A DNA stretch of 64,000 nt from an uncultured Mycoplasmatota bacterium (GTDB lineage Bacteria; Bacillota_I; Bacilli_A; RF39; UBA660). Positions 43,570 to 51,871 of this stretch are shown in pieces. Where the stretch lies: contig CALEBF010000012.1 in NCBI GenBank assembly GCA_937944975.1, forward strand, positions 128,820 to 192,819, in the 5' to 3' direction. A model generated the notes under the pieces. That model had not been told where the DNA came from, searched no databases, and saw only the letters and a list, made by a program, of their open reading frames with translations. The position numbers and the translations under genes were made by a program. How positions within the stretch are numbered: position 1 is the first letter of the stretch; every line of letters starts with the position of its first letter.

Positions 43570-45083
43570 TTTAAATTCTCATTGAATATGCGCTTGAGTC
43601 CATCCTTCGTTAAAACGTAGAGCGTATCGACGACTTCCTCCATATACTTTCGATCGTGAGAGATGCTGATAATCGCTCCTTGATATTCTTTCAATACTTT
43701 CCGTATCATTGGATTCGAAAGTGGACTGACATTTCTCGTCGGTTCATCTAACAATAGCACATTGCACTTCTCTAATACCAGTTTCATCAATAGTAATTTT
43801 GCTTTCGTTCCGTTACTTAAGTTTTTTATTTTCCCCGTCATCTCATCTTTTGTAAACTTCATATTTCCCAACATCGTTCTAGCTTTTGTCACATCTTCTA
43901 TGTTGCCACTTGGTGCGATAAATTCTAATACTAACATATCTCCATCTAACACATCGTCATATGTCTGTGGCATATATCCCAATTTGATATCTTCTCTTTG
44001 TTTCAACTCTTTATAAATTTTTTTCATCAGCGTCGACTTTCCTACTCCATTTTTTCCAATAATACAGAGATGTTCATTTCCGATCACTTCTAATTTAACG
44101 TTGCGTGCTAACACTTTTTCCTTAATTTTTAATTCGTCAATATCCAATTTAAGAACCACCTTTGTCCGAGGCAATTCTACTTTTTCAAAAAAGAAATGAA
44201 TTCCCTCTTCTACATCAGGAATTTCTGTTAACGATGTGCTCATGAGTTTTTTCTCTTGTGATTTTAAAGCATGCATCTTCTTTTTTAATAGCCGTCCACC
44301 ATGTGGATCTCTTCTCGTAATTGTATTTTGTTGATGTTCTACCTTCTGCATCACTTGTCTCAATTTTTCTTGCTGTTTTTCATAGTTCCTTCTTTCTGAT
44401 CTTGCCACTTGTGTTTGCTTCTCGATCGATCGCAATCGATTTTCTACATAACTATCGTAATCACTTCTCAAAAGCGTATGACGACAATCTGTCTTGTGAT
44501 TGATTTGTTCTAGGTGCAAAATCATATTTGCTGTGTGACTCAACAACGTTTCATCATGTGATACATAGATAATTGGCTTATCTGTATAATTGATAAAATT
44601 TTCTAACCATTCTAACGTTTCGATATCTAGGTCATTTGTTGGCTCATCTAATAGTAAAATATCGTCATCTTCTAATAATAAACGTAAAATACTAACTTTT
44701 ACTTTTTCTCCACCTGATAAATTTTCTACTCTTTCATTCAATACAGAATCACTAAATTGAAATACTTCTAAATATCGGTAAAAATCACCGATCTTGTCAT
44801 AATAATCTTCATCGTTTTGAAACAGATATTCATACACTGTCTTTTTCAAATATTTATTTGAAATACTCTGTTCCAAATATCCGATTCTATTTCCTTTTAA
44901 ATTGATGATTCCATCTACTTCTGCATAATCGCATATTCCTAAAATTGCTTTTAATAAGGTTGACTTCCCATTTCCTTCTTCACCGATAATTGCTAGCTTA
45001 TCCTTTTGATTTAGCGTCAAAGATAAATCCTTTATTATATACTTATGGTTTACTATAATAATTAAATCTTTTATTTCTAACAT
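43566..45083 (-). CDS. ABC-F ATPase, probable ribosome-protection type
   Basis: 505 residues, two ABC domains, no membrane region. First domain: Walker A GEEGNGKST, signature LSGGEKVKV, DEPTNDLD. A long basic linker of helices separates it from the second domain (Walker A GKNGVGKST, signature LSNGTKAKL, and DEPTRNVSPLSNP in place of DEPTNHLD). DEPTRNxSPLSxP is a form I associate with ABC-F genes of clostridia tied to antibiotic protection; this is from memory. Long linkers allow reach into the peptidyl-transferase centre. The gene is preceded by a short leader ORF and alternative hairpins (45087-45160), as expected for an inducible resistance gene. Confidence 0.82.
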   Translation of the reverse strand: MLEIKDLIIIVNHKYIIKDLSLTLNQKDKLAIIGEEGNGKSTLLKAILGICDYAEVDGIINLKGNRIGYLEQSISNKYLKKTVYEYLFQNDEDYYDKIGDFYRYLEVFQFSDSVLNERVENLSGGEKVKVSILRLLLEDDDILLLDEPTNDLDIETLEWLENFINYTDKPIIYVSHDETLLSHTANMILHLEQINHKTDCRHTLLRSDYDSYVENRLRSIEKQTQVARSERRNYEKQQEKLRQVMQKVEHQQNTITRRDPHGGRLLKKKMHALKSQEKKLMSTSLTEIPDVEEGIHFFFEKVELPRTKVVLKLDIDELKIKEKVLARNVKLEVIGNEHLCIIGKNGVGKSTLMKKIYKELKQREDIKLGYMPQTYDDVLDGDMLVLEFIAPSGNIEDVTKARTMLGNMKFTKDEMTGKIKNLSNGTKAKLLLMKLVLEKCNVLLLDEPTRNVSPLSNPMIRKVLKEYQGAIISISHDRKYMEEVVDTLYVLTKDGLKRIFNENLN

Positions 45084-45086
45084 CTC

Positions 45087-45124
45087 TTATGCCTTCCTTT
45101 CTGGCATAATCAAAGTTTATGCCA
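45087..45124 (-). promoter_or_regulatory. Alternative hairpins controlling the ABC-F ribosome-binding site
   Basis: Three short segments on the minus strand: TGGCATAA (1, 45117-45124), TTATGCCA (2, 45102-45109) and GGCATAA (3, 45087-45093). 1 pairs with 2, or 2 with 3. The 2:3 pairing encloses the ribosome-binding site (GAAAGGAAGG, about 45092-45101) and sits at the start codon, while 1:2 exposes it. Confidence 0.65.
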
Positions 45125-45127
45125 AAC

Positions 45128-45148
45128 TTACTTTCGCATCATTCTCAT
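45128..45148 (-). CDS. Leader peptide of the ABC-F gene (MRMMRK)
   Basis: ATG AGA ATG ATG CGA AAG TAA codes a six-residue leader, MRMMRK, with a very strong ribosome-binding site (GGAGGTGG, 45153-45160). It ends four bases before the first of the alternative hairpin segments. A ribosome stalled on it could keep segment 1 from pairing or shift the pairing, as in erm-type attenuators. The ORF is too short to be certain. Confidence 0.55.
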   Translation of the reverse strand: MRMMRK

Positions 45149-45184
45149 TTTCCCACCTCCATTATTACGTATCATCTATCTATT

Positions 45185-45193
45185 ATTATAACA
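45185..45193 (-). promoter_or_regulatory. Extended -10 promoter of the ABC-F leader
   Basis: Minus strand TGTTATAAT; TATAAT is at 45185-45190. No clear -35 box. Confidence 0.5.
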
Positions 45194-45212
45194 TGAATTT
45201 TATAACATTTTC

Positions 45213-45241
45213 TTGAATGATATGGATATCTATGTTATGAT
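45213..45241 (+). promoter_or_regulatory. Promoter of the antisense RNA
   Basis: TTGAAT, 17 bases, TATGAT, with TG one base before the -10. The RNA would start near 45248. Confidence 0.65.
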
Positions 45242-45247
45242 GATGTT

Positions 45248-45350
45248 GTAAGATATTTCTTACAAAAAAGGAAATACTCAAACGTGTCTAGTTGAGTACT
45301 TGCCATTTTGGGGCAAGCACACAATCTATCCGGATTGTGTGCTTTTTTTA
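45248..45350 (+). ncRNA. Probable type I antitoxin RNA
   Basis: About 100-110 nt from the promoter at 45213 to a perfect terminator (GCACACAATC-TATCCG-GATTGTGTGC, 45317-45342, then seven T). It folds into four hairpins: TTGTAAGA/TCTTACAA, TACTCAA/TTGAGTA, CTTGCC/GGCAAG and the terminator. It is antisense to the 3' end of the toxin mRNA, and GGCAAGCACACAA at 45312-45324 repeats at 45467-45479, so it can also pair with the toxin mRNA just before its ribosome-binding site. Confidence 0.65.
45264..45298 (-). terminator. Terminator of the toxin mRNA
   Basis: Minus strand TACTCAA...TTGAGTA (45275-45298) followed by TTTCCTTTTTT. It lies inside the antisense RNA, so the two RNAs overlap by about 90 nt. 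Confidence 0.6.
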
Positions 45351-45357
45351 TCGTCTT

Positions 45358-45441
45358 TTATTTTACTAAGGTAAAAAGTAAGGCGATGAGTGCGAAAATG
45401 ATCAAAAGTAAAGATAGAATCAAAAAATCCTTCTTAACCAT
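45358..45441 (-). CDS. Small hydrophobic peptide, probable type I toxin
   Basis: 27 codons plus TAA. The peptide starts MVKKDFLILSLLLIIFALIA and ends LLFTLVK: a two-Lys head, one hydrophobic helix and a Lys tail, as in membrane-acting type I toxins. The ribosome-binding site AGGAAGGAGG lies 7 bases before the ATG. Upstream, the 5' leader contains TTGTGTGCTTGCC, complementary to the antisense RNA. Members of Fst, TxpA or BsrG families have similar length and charge, but I do not recognise the sequence. The plus-strand frame covering 45308-45502 is its shadow. Confidence 0.7.
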   Translation of the reverse strand: MVKKDFLILSLLLIIFALIALLFTLVK

Positions 45442-45649
45442 AAAATCGCCTCCTTCCTATGAAGTCGGCAAGCACACAACCTGTTTGAATATTTCCAATT
45501 GATATTTATCATAGCCAAACGATATTGGCAAATAACACAAAAACATTTTTTCTCTTACTTCCTACGAAATTTTCTTACAACATATGAAAATTTTAATAGC
45601 TTTTCCTATCATTCCATATCTAATCTATTAACTTTTGAAATAAAGAAAA

Positions 45650-45670
45650 GAGATTGTAAGTCACAATCTC
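45650..45670 (-). terminator. Terminator of the DUF5661-like gene
   Basis: Minus strand GAGATTGT-GACTT-ACAATCTC followed by TTTTCTTT. It overlaps the stop codon (TGA) at 45661. Confidence 0.85.
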
Positions 45671-45918
45671 GATTGAAGATATCTCTCAAACACTCTCAAT
45701 CCATAATCTGGATTATAGTAATTCGGATATTCATTTAAGTGCGCTAAAGCTATTTTCGCTGTTACGATCAAATCATTATTTGTAACATTTGTCTCTGGAC
45801 TTACAACACCATGTTCTAGCTCAATGAGAATTCCATCTAAAAATTCTTCCGGTGTAAATTGATCAAATGTCACTCCCAAAACTGATGCAGCATACAACGC
45901 ATCTTTTAAACTATACAT
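45661..45918 (-). CDS. DUF5661-like small protein
   Basis: 85 residues, soluble. The sequence pattern FTPEEFLDGILIELEHGVV, then DLIVTAKIALAHLNEYPNYY fits the DUF5661 pattern as I recall it, which occurs on phages, plasmids and in chromosomes. The conserved ELEHG and HLxExPxYY residues might bind a metal. Function unknown. It is followed by a good terminator and has a TATAAT about 35 bases before its ATG. Confidence 0.6.
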   Translation of the reverse strand: MYSLKDALYAASVLGVTFDQFTPEEFLDGILIELEHGVVSPETNVTNNDLIVTAKIALAHLNEYPNYYNPDYGLRVFERYLQSRL

Positions 45919-45961
45919 AATATCACCATATTATTATATGTCTTTTGTAAACGAATAATTT

Positions 45962-46756
45962 CTAACCTATCAATTCTTTTCGATTATAATGCATCATAGT
46001 CAATATGAAAAATAAACCAGATATTCCAATACTTAATACCACCATGATAGGATCGATAGAAGTAGAAGTTATGACGTTTCTAATATCTGATAATGTGAAA
46101 ACTGAAAAATACTTCAAAAAGGATACAGAATCGGCAATCGTCGATAGCATATGTAACATGTAACTAATAAAGACAATTCCTAAACTAATTCCTATCATTT
46201 TCTTTGTCTTATGTGTAAATGTTGAAAAGAACATACAAATAAAATAGATCACGACGGATGAAAAAAGTGGAGTTATACTAAGGAAAAGATACTGTTCTTG
46301 ATCGAAATCTCCGCTGAGTGACAAACCTATAAAATTAAATATACCGATCAATCCTACCATCAATATAATATAGGTCAAACCAGCCAGTACTTTTTGTACA
46401 ACGATGTCCCTTCTTCTAACAGGTAAACTATTTAAATATTCTATTGTTTTATCGTTTTCTTCTTTTAATAAAATATTAGATCCTAAAATTCCTGCATAAC
46501 ATCCTACAATCAACAACACAAATACAAAGCCTTCTGATTTTAACCATCCATATGCGCTATCCAATGAAGATATATCCATATTGAATGCTTTTAAAACCTC
46601 TTCCGGAAATATTTTTATTAAATCATCTATCTTTTGAATACTATCACTATCGATAATAGATGGATAAATTAAAAATACAACAGTAAACATTCCCATAACT
46701 ATGAATAACCATATCATAAAACTTTTAAAATTTACTTTCATCTCTCTTCGAAACAT
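45962..46756 (-). CDS. ABC-2 type permease
   Basis: 264 residues with six membrane helices: the first at about 14-34, then a long outer loop (about 36-75), helices at about 78-96, 113-140, 147-168, 181-200 and 232-252. This is the layout of ABC-2 permeases that pair with a separate ATPase. It begins 9 bases after the ATPase stop codon. Substrate unknown; the outer loop with EEVLKAFNMDISSLDS is common in bacitracin-type or lipid exporters of this group. Confidence 0.85.
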   Translation of the reverse strand: MFRREMKVNFKSFMIWLFIVMGMFTVVFLIYPSIIDSDSIQKIDDLIKIFPEEVLKAFNMDISSLDSAYGWLKSEGFVFVLLIVGCYAGILGSNILLKEENDKTIEYLNSLPVRRRDIVVQKVLAGLTYIILMVGLIGIFNFIGLSLSGDFDQEQYLFLSITPLFSSVVIYFICMFFSTFTHKTKKMIGISLGIVFISYMLHMLSTIADSVSFLKYFSVFTLSDIRNVITSTSIDPIMVVLSIGISGLFFILTMMHYNRKELIG

Positions 46757-46765
46757 AAATGCCTC

Positions 46766-47641
46766 CTACATATAATAATGCAAAAACATATCTTCCAATG
46801 TTGCTTCTTCTATTAGTAATTTATCGATATGATACTTGGAAAGTACTTGAATCAAATCATTGATTGACCAAGAATTTTTAAATTTTATCATGTGATCACT
46901 TTGCTCTAGCATATCTAACTTTAAATCATGTACTATCTTTTTTACATCCTTGGATTCGATGGTAACAAAGGTTAAATTTTTCCTTTTCATCTCTTCGATT
47001 GTCTCTATTTTTAATAAAGTTCCATCTTTGATAAGACCCACTCTATCACACACTTTAGAAATTTCACTTAAGATATGTGTCGAATAAAAAATGGTCGTTC
47101 CTTTTTCCTTTTCTTCTTCTAATAATTCATAAAATACTTGTTGCATTACTGGGTCTAATCCACTTGTCGGTTCGTCTAAAATGAGAAGTTTAGGCTCATG
47201 CATAAAAGCAAGAACAATTCCTAACTTCTTCAAATTTCCCAAAGACAGGTCTTCTATCTTCTTCGATTCATCCAACTTTAATCTATCTACAAGATTCTCT
47301 CTTCTCTTTTTTAAATCTTTTTTATAAAAAGATGCATGATAATCTAATATTTCTCCTACTGTCATATCTTCGTATAAATAAACTTCACTTGGTAAATAGC
47401 CAATTTGTTCCTTTAACAGAGTATCATTTTTCTTTAAAATCTCTCCTTCGAACAAAATCGTTCCTTCTGTTTTATGAATCAAATTCATAATAGCACGAAT
47501 GGTAGTTGATTTTCCTGCGCCATTTGGTCCAATAAATCCAAAGACTTCACCTTCTTTTAAAGTGAGTGATAAATCTTTCACTGCCAATACATTCCCATAA
47601 TATTTAGTTAACTTTTGAATTTCTAATACTATCTTTTCCAT
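46766..47641 (-). CDS. ABC-2 transporter ATP-binding protein
   Basis: 291 residues: Walker A GPNGAGKST (about 36-44), signature LSLGNLKKLG (a variant of LSGGxxKR), Walker B LILDEPTSGLD, and a C-terminal extension of about 85 residues typical of the CcmA/NatA group. The start at 47641 has AAGAGGAGT upstream, which lies inside the end of the preceding MmcQ/YjbR-like gene, so the genes overlap by 38 bases. It forms a transporter with the permease at 45962. Confidence 0.9.
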   Translation of the reverse strand: MEKIVLEIQKLTKYYGNVLAVKDLSLTLKEGEVFGFIGPNGAGKSTTIRAIMNLIHKTEGTILFEGEILKKNDTLLKEQIGYLPSEVYLYEDMTVGEILDYHASFYKKDLKKRRENLVDRLKLDESKKIEDLSLGNLKKLGIVLAFMHEPKLLILDEPTSGLDPVMQQVFYELLEEEKEKGTTIFYSTHILSEISKVCDRVGLIKDGTLLKIETIEEMKRKNLTFVTIESKDVKKIVHDLKLDMLEQSDHMIKFKNSWSINDLIQVLSKYHIDKLLIEEATLEDMFLHYYM

Positions 47642-48332
47642 CTATACTCCTCTTTTTATTGGTCACTTCTGTATACATCCGACTTTTCTTAATATATTCC
47701 ATAATTTCATCATCGGAAAATGTGTCATCTAGAAGGATGCTGATCCAGTGCTTTTTATTCATATGATATGCAGGATAAATTCCTCCTTGATTTAAATGCT
47801 GCATTACTGTATCAGGATCTACTTTTACGTTGATAATCTCCATATTTTGATGAACACTTTTGTCTAGTTTGAACCGGTCTATCTCCATAATGACAGCATA
47901 CCACTTTCTATTATGTCGATTTCGAAATATTCCGTATCCAGGGAACTTCTCCCATAAAAATTCTATCTTTTCTTGATATTTTCTTGTTACATTATATGCG
48001 ATTCGATTTGCTTGTTCTGTTTGAAAATATTGATTTTGAAAACAACGATCTCTAATCTCTCTTAGTGTCGCACAATATATATCTTTTATGTTACTTGCAA
48101 AGCCACCTTTACTTCCGACAATACGAAAACTTGTATATTCTTCACAAACTTGTAAATCATAAATTTTTCCAGAAACATGGCCGTCAAAATCTATACTGAT
48201 TACGGTTTGAAATTCATCGTTCATAATGTTCTTCGACCATTGATAACAGTCTTCCACCTTGCGAAATCCATATATTTCTAATTTATCAAAATCAACTCTT
48301 GTCTTTTGAAATATTTCATCTTCTATTCGCAT
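47604..48332 (-). CDS. MmcQ/YjbR-family protein with N-terminal extension
   Basis: 242 residues. The C-terminal half (about 115-230) is a YjbR/CyaY-like fold: EFLWEKFPGYGIFRNRHNRKWYAVIM, then INVKVDPDTVMQHLNQG, GIYPAYHMNKKHWISILLDD and DDEIMEYIKKSRMYT. The N-terminal half is an additional domain of the same length, containing YDLQVCEEYTSFRIV. Proteins of this family are called DNA-binding but the role is poorly known. It overlaps the ABC ATPase by 38 bases, so a common operon is likely. Confidence 0.8.
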   Translation of the reverse strand: MRIEDEIFQKTRVDFDKLEIYGFRKVEDCYQWSKNIMNDEFQTVISIDFDGHVSGKIYDLQVCEEYTSFRIVGSKGGFASNIKDIYCATLREIRDRCFQNQYFQTEQANRIAYNVTRKYQEKIEFLWEKFPGYGIFRNRHNRKWYAVIMEIDRFKLDKSVHQNMEIINVKVDPDTVMQHLNQGGIYPAYHMNKKHWISILLDDTFSDDEIMEYIKKSRMYTEVTNKKRSIDGKDSIRNSKVN

Positions 48333-48369
48333 ATGACCATCTCCATCATACGTTTTTATATTATCAATT

Positions 48370-49347
48370 TTATTTTTTATCTTTTCGATTTTTCTTTTTC
48401 AGGTATATCATCCCTATACATATCACAATAATGATTATCATACTGATACCAATAATAATCACCTTATTATGACTTTCTTTTTTGACAGGCTCTGCCATCT
48501 TTTTTACTTTCTTTTCTTTTTTCTCTCTTGTGATATTTAACACATATTCTTTTACAGTACCATCCTCTGCTGTCACAGTGAGTTTTACTTCATTATCTCC
48601 AACCTTTAGATCGTACTCTCCGATTCCTTCTACTGTGGATTTTGTGTCCTCTACCGTAGCCTCTATATTGATTTTATCAATTTTATTTTTGACTGATATT
48701 TCATATTCTGTAATATTCGGCTGGAATGTAATTTCTCCAGAACTTATCTTAATTTCACTTAAGTTCGTATTATTTGATTTTACCACTTCTGGTGTTGGCG
48801 TCGGCGTTGGTAACGGTGTTTGTTGTATTTGTACTTTTGGTTTTGGAGCAACATCTAAATAAATATAACCCGTAATTCCATAACGATCTGGTGAAAGAGT
48901 GTACTCACATGCTACTTTCTTTGCATTTTGGCGACACTGTCTATCTGTTTCTTCACTTACTCCATTTTGAATACATGCTACATATTCTGGCGATGTTTCA
49001 TCGATACATGGTCCTGTTGAATCCCAAACTCGTATTACATTTCCAGCGACAGATTCTACATATCCAACATGTCCATAAGCTGTCCATCCTCCCCATACAA
49101 CAATAGAATTAGCACGTGGTGTTGTTCCGACACTATATCCTGAATTAAGTGCATCTTGATACCAATTTTTGGCATTGCCCCAACCTGGAAGTACAACACC
49201 TGCTTTTTCATAAGCCATCTGCCATGCATACCAAGTACAGTTTGTTCCATATGGCCCTGTTTGTTGATAAGGATTTGCTAATATCGTCTGTATTCCTATT
49301 GTACCCATAATCGTAGCAATAAGAAGCATCTTACATATTTTTTTCAT
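48370..49347 (-). CDS. Membrane-anchored CHAP-domain amidase
   Basis: 325 residues. Signal peptide (1-24, cut before NPYQQ), a CHAP domain with Cys37 in GTNCTWYAW and His93 in AYGHVGYVE, then a linker of TPTPTP repeats, a cadherin-like beta-sandwich domain (about 195-275: NTNLSEIKISSGEITFQPN...) and a C-terminal membrane helix (about 295-315) with a Lys-rich tail. CHAP enzymes are peptidoglycan amidases or endopeptidases. It is probably retained by the C-terminal helix. It lies 3 bases after rarA, and may be transcribed with it. Confidence 0.88.
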   Translation of the reverse strand: MKKICKMLLIATIMGTIGIQTILANPYQQTGPYGTNCTWYAWQMAYEKAGVVLPGWGNAKNWYQDALNSGYSVGTTPRANSIVVWGGWTAYGHVGYVESVAGNVIRVWDSTGPCIDETSPEYVACIQNGVSEETDRQCRQNAKKVACEYTLSPDRYGITGYIYLDVAPKPKVQIQQTPLPTPTPTPEVVKSNNTNLSEIKISSGEITFQPNITEYEISVKNKIDKINIEATVEDTKSTVEGIGEYDLKVGDNEVKLTVTAEDGTVKEYVLNITREKKEKKVKKMAEPVKKESHNKVIIIGISMIIIIVICIGMIYLKKKNRKDKK

Positions 49348-49350
49348 TTT

Positions 49351-50682
49351 TTATTTTTCTCCCTCTCTATGTCTTCTCTTCCATTCTTTAATTCGCTCTA
49401 GTCTTTCTTTCAATCGAGCTTCATTACCATATGTTCCTGGCTGATAATATTCTTTTCCTTTTAAAGTTGGTGGTAAACACTCCATCGTCGTTAACTTCTC
49501 TTTATAGTCGTGGGCGAATTGATATCCTTTTCCATAATTTAATTCTTTCATCAATTTTGTTGGCGCATTACGAATCACTAGCGGAACAGGTTCTGCGAGC
49601 ATCTTTTTAGCATCTGCACTTGCTTTTTGATAAGCGATATCACATGCATTCGATTTTGGTGCGAGTGACATGTAAATTACCGCCTCTGTTAGATGTACAT
49701 TACACTCCGGCATTCCAATAAAATGACATGCATGATATACATTGATCGCCACATTGAGAGCGTTTGTATCAGCAAGGCCAATATCTTCTGATGCAAATCT
49801 CGTAATTCTTCTTGCGATATAAATTGGATCTTCCCCTGCTTCTAACATTCGTGCAAGCCAATAGACTGCTGCATCCGGATCACTATTTCGCATCGATTTA
49901 TGAAGAGCAGAGATAATATTATAGTGTTCTTCTCCATTCTTATCATATAAGAGTGTCTTTTTGGTGAGACATTCTTCCATAGATTCGTCTGTCACGATTA
50001 CTTTTCCGTGTTTATCAGTATCAGCGTTGGTTACAATCATATCAAGAGTTGTAAGCGCCGCTCTTGCATCTCCATTCGCAAACTTTGCAATGATATCGAG
50101 CTGTTTTTCTGATATATCGACACTTTCACTACCAAAACCTCTTTCATCAGAAAGAGCTCTTTTTAAAAGTTTCAAAATATCCTCACTTGATAACTCTTTT
50201 AGTACAAATACCCTACATCTTGATAACAAGGCATTATTGACCTCGAAAGATGGATTTTCCGTCGTCGCTCCAACCAATATAATAGATCCTTTTTCAACGT
50301 ATGGTAAAAAGGCATCTTGTTGTGCTTTATTAAATCGATGAATCTCATCTACGAATAAAATCGTCTTAATTCCTAATTTTTTATTGTTTTCAGCATCTTC
50401 CATCACTTTCTTAATTTCTTTAATTCCTGAAGTTACCGCTGAAAAAGTAATAAATCTAGATTTCGTTTCATGAGCGATCACACGTGCAATCGTCGTTTTC
50501 CCAACCCCAGGAGGACCCCAGAATATCATAGACGATACATTGTCACTTTCAATCATTTTTCTGAGCAGTTTATTTTCTCCCAACAAATGCGCTTGACCAA
50601 CAATTTCGCTTAACTTTGCCGGTCGCATGCGAGACGCCAATGGTTCACTAGCGGGTAAATCAAATAATGATGTCTGTTCCAT
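49351..50682 (-). CDS. rarA: Replication-associated recombination protein A
   Basis: 443 residues. N-terminal SRMRPAKLSEIVGQ, Walker A GPPGVGKTT (55-63), Walker B LFVDEIHRFNKAQQDAFLPYVE, sensor GATTENPSFEVNNALLSR, and the C-terminal MgsA/RarA tetramer domain (LAPKSNACDIAYQKA and GYQFAHDY). It is an AAA+ ATPase that acts on stalled forks and single-strand gaps. Length is normal. It precedes the CHAP gene by 3 bases. Confidence 0.96.
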   Translation of the reverse strand: MEQTSLFDLPASEPLASRMRPAKLSEIVGQAHLLGENKLLRKMIESDNVSSMIFWGPPGVGKTTIARVIAHETKSRFITFSAVTSGIKEIKKVMEDAENNKKLGIKTILFVDEIHRFNKAQQDAFLPYVEKGSIILVGATTENPSFEVNNALLSRCRVFVLKELSSEDILKLLKRALSDERGFGSESVDISEKQLDIIAKFANGDARAALTTLDMIVTNADTDKHGKVIVTDESMEECLTKKTLLYDKNGEEHYNIISALHKSMRNSDPDAAVYWLARMLEAGEDPIYIARRITRFASEDIGLADTNALNVAINVYHACHFIGMPECNVHLTEAVIYMSLAPKSNACDIAYQKASADAKKMLAEPVPLVIRNAPTKLMKELNYGKGYQFAHDYKEKLTTMECLPPTLKGKEYYQPGTYGNEARLKERLERIKEWKRRHREGEK

Positions 50683-50716
50683 AAATCCATCACCTGTTTC
50701 TGTCTTTATTATACAC

Positions 50717-50741
50717 GAAAAAAGATAGTTTGCCTATCTTT
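50717..50741 (-). terminator. Terminator of the MerR-flavodoxin operon
   Basis: Minus strand AAAGATAG-GCAAA-CTATCTTT followed by TTTC, after the flavodoxin stop at 50759. Confidence 0.85.
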
Positions 50742-50758
50742 CTTCCATATGTGATTTC

Positions 50759-51235
50759 TTATTCACTTATCCATTTTATATACTCGTTCTTATCTTCATT
50801 GCCTGTAAATCTTCTATGATTTACAAAAGTAAAATTTGGATATGTTCTTTTTAAATCTTCATAACTTTCCTTCGAAGATGATCCACCACTTGTCACAAAG
50901 ACATAAATTTTCTTGCCGACTAAATTGTTTTCCTCTAAAAATGTGTTGACAACGCGTGGTGCAACTCCCCACCATACAGGAAAACCTAATGCTACTTTAT
51001 CGTACATTTCTACGTGTTCTATTTTATCTTTCACTTTAGGTCTTGCACTTGGATCTATCATCTCACGAGATGATCTACTTTCTTTATCATTCCAATCTAA
51101 ATCAAAAGATGTATATGGCTCTGTTGGTACAATTTCAAATAAATCAGCATCCAATTCCTTCGATATTTTTTGTGCGACTTGTTCTGTTACTCTATCTGCT
51201 GATGCTGAAAAAAAGCTTACTAAAATTTTACTCAT
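50759..51235 (-). CDS. Flavodoxin-like protein
   Basis: 158 residues, no signal. It has the flavodoxin phosphate loop in an altered form (VSFFSASADRVTEQVAQKI) and the aromatic loop LGFPVWWGVAPRVVNTFLEE, with the late FVTSGGSSSKESYEDLKRTYP. These place it in the flavodoxin_4-like group often annotated as FMN-binding reductase partners. It is next to a membrane-anchored relative (51249) and a MerR regulator, all in one operon. Cytoplasmic electron carrier is the likely role. Confidence 0.85.
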   Translation of the reverse strand: MSKILVSFFSASADRVTEQVAQKISKELDADLFEIVPTEPYTSFDLDWNDKESRSSREMIDPSARPKVKDKIEHVEMYDKVALGFPVWWGVAPRVVNTFLEENNLVGKKIYVFVTSGGSSSKESYEDLKRTYPNFTFVNHRRFTGNEDKNEYIKWISE

Positions 51236-51248
51236 AATGTTCCCCCTA

Positions 51249-51857
51249 TCAATACTTTAATCCATTTAACCAGTCTGTAACATCTGCTTTCGATGTCGAT
51301 AATCTTTCACCGTCTATCCAGTGTATATCACTATTATAATTTTTTAATGTATCTAAACTCGTTTCAATTCCAGATCCACCTGATGTACAAAATGGTATTA
51401 CTGTTTTACCTGATAAATCTGTCTCATCTAAGAAAGTTAAAATAATTTTAGGTACATCTCCCCACCAGATTGGATATCCTAAATAAACGATATCATAAGA
51501 AGAAAGATCGATCGTATTTTTAATTTTTGGTCTTGCACTTGGATCATTTTGCTCTTCATTTGCTCTACAATCATCGTTATTATAATCTAAATCACGATCT
51601 GTATATTTTTCCTCTGGCTCGATTTCGAATAATGTTCCTCCTGTTTCCTCCTGAATATACTGCGCAACCATCTTAGTATTTCCTGTTGCTGAAAAATAGA
51701 CGATTGCTACATTTTCATTTTCAGAAACATTCCCATTGATACTTTGTTCACCCTCTTCTGCATTCGAAGAATTTTCTGATGTTAATAAGAACCACGCAGT
51801 TATTCCAATTACTACAACGAATATTGTGACAATAAAACCTATTACTTTTTTATTCAT
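51249..51857 (-). CDS. Membrane-anchored flavodoxin
   Basis: 202 residues. An N-terminal membrane helix (about 5-27, VIGFIVTIFVVVIGITAWFLL) is followed by a Ser/Asn-rich linker and a flavodoxin domain (about 52-200) with IVYFSATGNTKMVAQYI as FMN-phosphate loop and LGYPIWWGDVPKIILTFL. About 40% similar to its neighbour at 50759 by eye. The orientation is uncertain: with this single anchor the domain would usually lie outside, which is unusual for an FMN carrier but known for extracellular electron transfer proteins. It begins 15 bases after merR. Confidence 0.85.
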   Translation of the reverse strand: MNKKVIGFIVTIFVVVIGITAWFLLTSENSSNAEEGEQSINGNVSENENVAIVYFSATGNTKMVAQYIQEETGGTLFEIEPEEKYTDRDLDYNNDDCRANEEQNDPSARPKIKNTIDLSSYDIVYLGYPIWWGDVPKIILTFLDETDLSGKTVIPFCTSGGSGIETSLDTLKNYNSDIHWIDGERLSTSKADVTDWLNGLKY

Positions 51858-51871
51858 GTTATCACCTATTT

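Noticed and set aside
45308..45502. Plus-strand 64-codon frame
   Set aside because: It starts inside the antitoxin terminator and is the shadow of the minus-strand peptide and its leader; its composition is not protein-like.
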